This document shows, piece by piece, positions 6,469-10,722 of a stretch of 10,722 nt of DNA. A program made the translations under genes and the position numbers. The notes below the pieces were generated by a model that saw only the letters and a list, made by a program, of their open reading frames with translations, did no database searches and had not been told where the DNA came from. Location of the stretch: positions 1 to 10,722 of the forward strand of contig CAKTJA010000033.1 of NCBI GenBank assembly GCA_934567115.1, given 5' to 3'. How positions within the stretch are numbered: position 1 is the stretch's first letter; the number at the start of each line of letters is the position of its first letter. This DNA comes from an uncultured Oscillospiraceae bacterium (GTDB lineage: Bacteria > Bacillota > Clostridia > Oscillospirales > Oscillospiraceae).

Positions 6469-7374
6469 TCAGCCGTCTGTGCGCTCGACCAGCGCGCGGG
6501 CGCGCGCCGCGTCGTGCGAGATCTGATCGTACAGCGCGGCGACCGAGGGAAAGCGCTGCTCCGGACGGAGAAAGTCGTAGAAATCAAGCCGAAGCTCCCG
6601 TCCGTAGAGGTCGCCGCTGAAATCCGTGAGAAAGGTCTCGACCGTCACGGTATCCCCGGCGCCGACGGTGGGGTGTACACCGACGTTCGTTACGCCCGCG
6701 TATGAGGTGCCGTCGTCCAGAAAGGCGCGCGTTGCGTACACGCCGCGCGCGGGGGTAATGATGTGCGGCGCGGGGAGGAGGTTGGCGGTCGGAAAAAGGA
6801 GCTTTTTCCCAACGCCCTGACCGTGGCAAACCGACCCGCGCATCCGGTGCGGATGACCGAGAAATTCCGCCGCGCGGCGCACCTCGCCCGCCTCGATCAG
6901 GCGGCGAATGAGAGTGGAGCTGACGGTAACGCCGTCGTGCTCCACCGGCGCGATCACGTCGCAGCCAAGCCCCAGCTCGCGGCAGAGAAGGCGCAGCCGG
7001 CCGCAGTCGCCCTCGTTCCCGCTGCCGAAGCGGAAATCGTATCCCGCGACCAGATGCACGGCGTGATACCGCGCCACCAGAAGGTCGGTGACGAACGCCC
7101 GCCACGGCATCGTCATCATCGTCCGATCGAAAACCGCGACGAAAACGCGCTCGACGCCGTAAAGCTCGCGGATCAGCGCCGCGCGCTCCTGCGCGTCGGT
7201 AAGGAGTGGCACGCGTGTGCCGGTGACAAATTCCCTTGGCGAACGGTCGAAGGTGAACGCCGCCGGGGTCACGCCGAGCTGCGCGGCCCGCTCCGCCGTT
7301 TTCCGCAGCAGAGCGCCGTGTCCAAGGTGCACCCCGTCAAAGAAACCGAGCGCAATGACCGTTGCTTCACTCAT
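6469..7374 (-). CDS. ribF: Bifunctional riboflavin kinase / FAD synthetase RibF
   Basis: RibF phosphorylates riboflavin to FMN and then adenylylates FMN to FAD. The 301-residue product is complete. The N-terminal nucleotidyltransferase (FAD synthetase) domain has GFFDGVHLGH (10-19), the FTFDRSPRE segment, AGYDFRFGSGNEGD and the VSSTLIRRLIEAGEV stretch. The C-terminal flavokinase domain has the GKKLLFPTAN motif, GVYAT, TNVGVHPTV and the final LYGRELRLDFYDFLRPEQRF segment. A GAGGAG site (7384-7389, inside the truB end) lies 9 bases before the ATG, and the gap from truB is 13 bases, so it belongs to the same operon. It is the last gene before the convergent terminators. The rpsO and pnp genes that often follow ribF in Bacillota are not here. 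Confidence 0.96.
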   Translation of the reverse strand: MSEATVIALGFFDGVHLGHGALLRKTAERAAQLGVTPAAFTFDRSPREFVTGTRVPLLTDAQERAALIRELYGVERVFVAVFDRTMMTMPWRAFVTDLLVARYHAVHLVAGYDFRFGSGNEGDCGRLRLLCRELGLGCDVIAPVEHDGVTVSSTLIRRLIEAGEVRRAAEFLGHPHRMRGSVCHGQGVGKKLLFPTANLLPAPHIITPARGVYATRAFLDDGTSYAGVTNVGVHPTVGAGDTVTVETFLTDFSGDLYGRELRLDFYDFLRPEQRFPSVAALYDQISHDAARARALVERTDG

Positions 7375-7387
7375 CCTTCAACGCTCC

Positions 7388-8248
7388 TCAGAAAAAATTT
7401 TTGATCGGACGGACCTCGCCGCCCTCGGCGTGCGAGAGGGCGAGAAAGCGGCCCGCCCGGTCGTATATGCGCCAGTCGCCGTCGGCAAGGCCGCGCGCGT
7501 GAAAGGGATTGCCGTTGTACGCGCGCTTCTCCTGCGTCTCGTTTTGCAGGGTAAAGCGCGGGCGGTCGCGGAAGTACGCGTCCACCGGCGTCAAAAGCTC
7601 CGCGCCCCGCTCCTGCGCCTGTGAAAGCGTCACGGCCTCGTCGATCGTAAAGCCCGCCGCCATCGTGCGGCGCAGCGCCGCCATGCAGCCGCCGCAGCCG
7701 AGCTGCCGCCCAATGTCGTGGCAGAGCGTTCGGACATAGGTCCCCTTGGAGCAGACGATCCGCAGGGAAAATTCGTCCGGGGCGGGCTGGTCCAAAAGTT
7801 CGAGCGCGTAAACGGTGATCGTGCGCGGCTTTCGCTCGACCTCCCGCCCGCGTCGGGCAAGGTCGCAGAGCTTCTGCCCGTTCACCTTGAGCGCGGAGTA
7901 CATCGGCGGGAGCTGTTCAAGCTCGCCGGTGAAGCGCGGAAGCACCGCGCGGACGGCGTCCGCGTCCGCGTTGACAGGGAAGGACTCAAGCACGATGCCG
8001 GTCGTATCCTGCGTGTCGGTGACAAGACCGAGCTTCAAAACGGCGAGGTATTCCTTTTTTCCGTTCTCAGCGAACTGAACGGCGCGGGTCGCCCGGCCGA
8101 CGAACACGGGAAGGACCCCGGTCGCCATCGGGTCAAGCGTCCCGGCGTGGCCGACCCGCTTTTCGCGGAAAACGCCGCGCAGCTTGGCGCACACATCCAT
8201 GCTTGTCCAGCCCTGCGGCTTGTCGATGATAATGATGCCGTCCGGCAT
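7388..8248 (-). CDS. truB: tRNA pseudouridine-55 synthase TruB
   Basis: TruB isomerises U55 to pseudouridine in the T-loop of tRNAs. The 286-residue product has the family start [16 protein letters not shown] (4-19) and the catalytic motif [13 protein letters not shown] (32-44), with catalytic Asp39. [11 protein letters not shown], the [16 protein letters not shown] stretch and [15 protein letters not shown] also match, and a shorter C-terminal PUA-like region follows. The start is set by AAAGGAGG (8256-8263 on the - strand) 7 bases before the ATG. It sits in the usual infB-rbfA-nrnA-truB-ribF context, but a GNAT gene intervenes between nrnA and truB. Confidence 0.96.
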   Translation of the reverse strand: MPDGIIIIDKPQGWTSMDVCAKLRGVFREKRVGHAGTLDPMATGVLPVFVGRATRAVQFAENGKKEYLAVLKLGLVTDTQDTTGIVLESFPVNADADAVRAVLPRFTGELEQLPPMYSALKVNGQKLCDLARRGREVERKPRTITVYALELLDQPAPDEFSLRIVCSKGTYVRTLCHDIGRQLGCGGCMAALRRTMAAGFTIDEAVTLSQAQERGAELLTPVDAYFRDRPRFTLQNETQEKRAYNGNPFHARGLADGDWRIYDRAGRFLALSHAEGGEVRPIKNFF

Positions 8249-8282
8249 GGGCGGTCCTCCTTTGCGGTGAAATAAATCGCGC

Positions 8283-8390
8283 TTACTGCCCGCGCACCAG
8301 AATGTGCGCGTTCATTTGAAAGCCGTACCCTCGAGCGGCAAGGGAAAACACGGTTTTTCGGGGCGGAAACCGCGCCCGGCTTCGTTTTCC
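8283..8390 (-). pseudogene. Out-of-frame C-terminal remnant of the GNAT gene
   Basis: In the - strand frame shifted by -1 from the annotated GNAT frame, codons stay open from 8390 to a TAA at 8283-8285. They end in GYGFQMNAHILVRGQ. That reads like the last beta strand of a GNAT protein (the YGF turn plus the final strand), which the in-frame product lacks. A single-base indel around 8330-8390 would join the two into a product of about 143 residues. It would then stop 34 bases before truB. This could be a real inactivating frameshift or a sequence error. Confidence 0.55.
8291..8310 (-). other. Hairpin at the end of the GNAT gene
   Basis: CGCGCAC (8291-8297) and GTGCGCG (8304-8310) form a perfect 7-bp stem with a 6-base loop, just after the in-frame GNAT stop and before the truB ribosome binding site. 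No T-run follows on either strand. It overlaps the out-of-frame GNAT tail, so the symmetry may be a coding coincidence. Confidence 0.3.
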
Positions 8391-8713
8391 TCAAATACGC
8401 CCATCGCCCAGTCCATCAGCGCTTTGCCATAGCCCCTGCCGCGGCAGGCCGGGAGCACGACGAGATAGTCGAGCTTTCCGCTCTCTCCGGTCAGATCGAC
8501 CTTGCAAAAGCCGACGACCGCGCCCGCTTCCTCCACTGCGGCGATGCGGGCCTCGCCCCGCGCAAGAGAGGCGGCGAAGCCGGAGAGCGTCGTTTCATAA
8601 GGCCGGCTGTGGTAAGCGCCCTTGAAATGGACGGACACGCGGTTATGGTGCGCGGCCAGCGCCTCCAGACACTCGCGCAGCCCGCCGACCTCGTTCTCTG
8701 CGAGCTCTCTCAT
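8312..8713 (-). CDS. GNAT-family N-acetyltransferase, C-terminus apparently frameshifted
   Basis: GNAT enzymes transfer an acetyl group from acetyl-CoA to an amine; the substrate here is unknown. The 133-residue frame covers the N-terminal helices (RECLEALAAHHNRVSV), strands AAVEEAGAVVGFCKVDL and KLDYLVVLP, and the acetyl-CoA pyrophosphate loop CRGRGYGKALMDWAM (about 89-103). After VFEEN it becomes Pro-, Gly- and Arg-rich and lacks the usual N-x-A...LYE-x-YGF block and last strands. A YGF plus final-strand sequence is present in another frame just downstream (8283-8327). I infer one or more frameshifts, so the encoded protein may be inactive. The ATG overlaps the nrnA stop as ATGA (8710-8713) with only a weak binding site, suggesting translational coupling. 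Its place between nrnA and truB is not part of the common gene order. Confidence 0.75.
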   Translation of the reverse strand: MRELAENEVGGLRECLEALAAHHNRVSVHFKGAYHSRPYETTLSGFAASLARGEARIAAVEEAGAVVGFCKVDLTGESGKLDYLVVLPACRGRGYGKALMDWAMGVFEENEAGRGFRPEKPCFPLPLEGTAFK

Positions 8714-9654
8714 GCTTCAACGGCGTTCTGCACCGCCGCGAGAATGGCGCGCTTCGCCTCCGCGAGCGGGCCGCGAAAGATGCAGCCGGCAGCGGCGCGG
8801 TGCCCGCCGCCGCCGAGCGCGGCGCAGACCTTCGTCGCGTTGACCCGCGCGCCGGTCCGGACGCTGATCTTCCACGCGCCGTCCTTCGTCTCCTTGAGCG
8901 TGATGGAGCAGTCCGTTCCCTCGACGACGCCGCCGAGCGCGGACACGTCGTCCATGTCCGCCTCGCTCAGGTGAAGGCGGTCCATCAGGGAAAGCGGCAG
9001 CGTGACGATGACCACGCGGCCCTCGTCGTAAAACTCCATCGTGCGGAGCAGCTCCGATTCAAGAGAGAGCCGCTTTTTCGTCTTCGTGCGGAAGTGGCGC
9101 TTGTTCGCCGCGCGGTAGTCAATGCCCGTCTCCATCAGCGCGGCGGCAGCGTGGTGCGTATTTGCCGTGACGTTGGAGTAGACAAAGCAGCCCGTGTCCG
9201 TGCTGACCGCGACGTAAAGCGGCAGCGCGGCGGCGGGGGTGAGCTGCCCCAGCTCGACCGCCAGAGCGCAGAGAATTTCGCCGCAGGCCGCGCACTCCGG
9301 CTGCACGCAGCTTTCCGCGCCGAAGCCCTCGTAGCTCGGATGATGGTCGATGGCGAGATCGACCCGGTCCTTGAACCGCTCCGCATTGTCGGGGAAAAGA
9401 CTGAGCGCCGCAAGGTCCACGGAGACCACCGTTTCATAGCGGTAGTTCTCCTCCGCCCAATAGGGCGCGACGTAATCGGCGTAGAGCGCGGTGGTCTCCG
9501 CATTGGGGAGCACCGCCGCCGTTTTCCCCAGACCGCGCAGCATAGCGCAAAGCGCCGCCGCGCAGCCGAGCGTGTCGCCGTCCGGACGGCGGTGGGTGAG
9601 GATCAGATAGTTGTCATGCGCGCGCAGGTACTCTGCGGTCTGTGTTACCGTCAT
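8710..9654 (-). CDS. nrnA: DHH/DHHA1 phosphoesterase, NrnA-type oligoribonuclease/pAp phosphatase
   Basis: NrnA-type enzymes degrade very short RNAs (nanoRNAs) and dephosphorylate 3'-phosphoadenosine-5'-phosphate, using metal ions. The 314-residue product has the DHH domain motifs in order: THRRPDGDTLG (20-30, ligands His21, Asp25, Asp27), SVDLA (78-82, Asp80), IDHHPS (102-107) and STDTGCF (151-157, Asp153). A linker leads to the DHHA1 domain ending in the substrate-binding GGGGHRAAAG (281-290). All expected metal and substrate motifs are present. The start overlaps the rbfA stop as ATGA (9651-9654), and the end overlaps the GNAT start, so translation along this stretch is probably coupled. 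The position after rbfA is the standard one in Bacillota. Confidence 0.93.
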   Translation of the reverse strand: MTVTQTAEYLRAHDNYLILTHRRPDGDTLGCAAALCAMLRGLGKTAAVLPNAETTALYADYVAPYWAEENYRYETVVSVDLAALSLFPDNAERFKDRVDLAIDHHPSYEGFGAESCVQPECAACGEILCALAVELGQLTPAAALPLYVAVSTDTGCFVYSNVTANTHHAAAALMETGIDYRAANKRHFRTKTKKRLSLESELLRTMEFYDEGRVVIVTLPLSLMDRLHLSEADMDDVSALGGVVEGTDCSITLKETKDGAWKISVRTGARVNATKVCAALGGGGHRAAAGCIFRGPLAEAKRAILAAVQNAVEA

Positions 9655-10046
9655 GCGTCGTCACCGTCCAAATGGATCGTTTCGTTCGCCGGGTTCGCGG
9701 GCTTGACCTTCTCCGGGTCGCGCAGAAGCGAGAGAATATGCGCGCCGTACTCAATGGAATCGTCCGCCGTGAATTGCAGCTCCGGTGTGTAGCGGAGGCT
9801 CATCGACGCGCCCAGCTCACGGCGGAGATAGCCCGCCGCGGATTTCAGCCCCTTGATGACGTCCTTTTCCTGCGTTTTGTCCAGAACGCTGACGAACACG
9901 CGGCAGTAGCGCAGGTCCGTCGTCGTGTCAACGTGCGTGAGCGTCACCATACCGCCCTGCACGCGGGGGTCCTTGAGCGTGCGCAGAAGAGCGCTCAGCT
10001 CGCGCTGAATCTCTTCGTTGATGCGCCCGATGCGGTTGCTTGCCAT
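9651..10046 (-). CDS. rbfA: Ribosome-binding factor A (30S maturation)
   Basis: RbfA binds the immature 30S subunit near the 5' end of 16S rRNA and helps late maturation, notably in the cold. The 131-residue product has a single KH-like fold with the family marks RIGRINEEIQREL (5-17), LKDPRV (24-29), the TDLRYCRVFVSVLD strand, GLKSAAGYLRRELG and the closing LRYTPELQFTADDSIEYG. The Asp-rich tail is variable in the family. A near-perfect AAAGGAGGT site (10054-10062) lies 7 bases before the ATG, so translation can start independently of infB. The gene overlaps nrnA by 4 bases. Confidence 0.96.
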   Translation of the reverse strand: MASNRIGRINEEIQRELSALLRTLKDPRVQGGMVTLTHVDTTTDLRYCRVFVSVLDKTQEKDVIKGLKSAAGYLRRELGASMSLRYTPELQFTADDSIEYGAHILSLLRDPEKVKPANPANETIHLDGDDA

Positions 10047-10068
10047 AAAAATTACCTCCTTTGAGACG

Positions 10069-10096
10069 GCGAGGACGGGCGACCGCCCGCCCTCGC
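10069..10096 (-). other. Strong hairpin in front of the rbfA ribosome binding site
   Basis: The arms 10069-10080 and 10085-10096 pair over 12 bp (one G-U when read on the - strand) around a 4-base loop, ending 6 bases before the rbfA AAAGGAGGT. No U-run follows, so it is not a standard intrinsic terminator. Possible roles are an RNase processing site or mRNA 5'-end stabiliser between infB and rbfA, or a pause site. None is shown by sequence alone. Confidence 0.55.
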
Positions 10097-10116
10097 TGTA
10101 AAGGCTTCACGGGTCC

Positions 10117-10132
10117 GCGCCGCGCACGGCGC
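10117..10132 (-). other. Second hairpin in the infB-rbfA gap
   Basis: GCGCCG (10117-10122) and CGGCGC (10127-10132) form a 6-bp GC stem with a 4-base loop, 20 bases from the larger hairpin. There is no T-run on the - strand. The 139-base infB-rbfA gap (10047-10185) holds these two hairpins and the rbfA binding site. It has no room for the ylxP gene found here in some Bacillota. Confidence 0.35.
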
Positions 10133-10185
10133 AAAACCTCTTATCATTTTCTTCGGGAAAGGCGCGTTCCAAAAACGCCCGCGAT

Positions 10186-10722
10186 TTACTGCGCGACCTG
10201 CTCCATCACGTAGGCCTCGACAACGTCGCCCTCCTTGATGTCGTTGAACTTTTCGAAGTTCAGACCGCACTCGTAGCCGGCGGTGACCTCCTTCACCGCG
10301 TCCTTGAAGCGCTGGAGAGAGGCCAGATGCCCCTCGTGGACAACGATGCCGTCGCGCACGATGCGGGCCTCGCAGGAGCGCTGGATCTTGCCGTCGAGCA
10401 CGTAGCAGCCGGCGACCGTGCCGACGCCGGAGACCTTGAAGGTCTGGCGGATCTCGGCGTGGCCAATGACGCTCTCGCGGAACTTGGGCGCGAGCATGCC
10501 CTTCATGGCGGCCTCGATCTCGTTGATGGCGTCGTAAATAACGCGGTACATGCGCATATCGACGTGGCTGCGCGCCGCGCTGTCGCGGGCGGACGCGTCC
10601 GGACGGACGTTAAAGCCGACGATGATCGCGTTGGAGGTGGAGGCCAGCATCACGTCGCTCTCGTTGATCGCGCCGACCGCGCCGTGGATGACGCGCACGC
10701 GGACCTCGTCGTTGGAGATCTT
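10186..10722 (-). CDS. infB: Translation initiation factor IF-2, C-terminal part (partial)
   Basis: IF-2 is the GTPase that brings fMet-tRNA to the 30S subunit and promotes subunit joining. Only the last 178 codons are in the window; the frame is open to the right edge, so the start and GTPase domain lie outside. Visible are the end of domain III ([19 protein letters not shown], then [21 protein letters not shown]) and the domain IV C2 beta-barrel that binds the fMet-tRNA acceptor end ([21 protein letters not shown], then [53 protein letters not shown]). The GTG at 10698 is internal, not the start. It heads the visible part of the translation operon. Confidence 0.96.
   Translation of the reverse strand, partial: KISNDEVRVRVIHGAVGAINESDVMLASTSNAIIVGFNVRPDASARDSAARSHVDMRMYRVIYDAINEIEAAMKGMLAPKFRESVIGHAEIRQTFKVSGVGTVAGCYVLDGKIQRSCEARIVRDGIVVHEGHLASLQRFKDAVKEVTAGYECGLNFEKFNDIKEGDVVEAYVMEQVAQ

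Noticed and set aside
7375..7387. Missing rpsO/pnp after ribF as evidence of rearrangement
   Set aside because: ribF placement at an operon end is common enough, and only this window can be seen.
8800..9792. A 330-codon + strand open frame antisense to nrnA
   Set aside because: Arg/Ala/Val-rich with no domain and no clear ribosome binding site. It is a shadow of nrnA and rbfA codon bias.

Overview
The window looks like a chromosomal, GC-rich (roughly 60% by eye) segment of a Bacillota member. It probably comes from the class Clostridia, perhaps an Oscillospiraceae-like gut anaerobe. The grounds are strong AGGAGG-type ribosome binding sites, the Bacillota-type translation order infB-rbfA-nrnA-truB-ribF, a lipidated clostripain-family (C11) peptidase, and a MinD-like gene next to an mgsA-family gene. 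The family assignment is inference; no rRNA or other taxonomic marker is present. I see no IS element, phage gene, CRISPR array, tRNA or rRNA.

Left half (+ strand, about 80-6293): mscL and rsmG overlap by ATGA. They are followed by a MinD/ParA-type ATPase gene, an mgsA-family gene, aspS (probable TTG start) and a large secreted lipoprotein peptidase of family C11. Right half (- strand, read from 10722 down to 6469): the 3' end of infB, then rbfA, nrnA, a small GNAT acetyltransferase gene, truB and ribF. rbfA/nrnA and nrnA/GNAT overlap by ATGA, so they form one translation and RNA-maturation operon. The two gene blocks converge on 6294-6468, where two long hairpins flanked by A-runs and T-runs serve as bidirectional terminators.

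Most genes are housekeeping: osmotic safety valve, 16S rRNA methylation, Asp-tRNA charging, initiation factor IF-2, 30S maturation, nanoRNA turnover, tRNA pseudouridine-55 and FMN/FAD synthesis.

Four points depart from the ordinary. (1) The MgsA-family protein keeps the fold and the first His-Asp, but residues aligned with the catalytic Asp71, the His98/Asp101 loop and part of the phosphate pocket are changed. (2) Its neighbour, the MinD-like ATPase, sits where soj/parA often follows rsmG. It has no MinC, MinE or ParB beside it and stops before the usual C-terminal membrane-targeting helix. The two may form a repurposed pair, and this is the best candidate in the window for something undescribed. 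(3) The GNAT gene inserted between nrnA and truB appears frameshifted, with its last beta strand readable in another frame. (4) AspRS resembles the alphaproteobacterial type more than the E. coli type. No gene-free stretch exceeds 300 bases; the longest, 6294-6468, holds the terminators.
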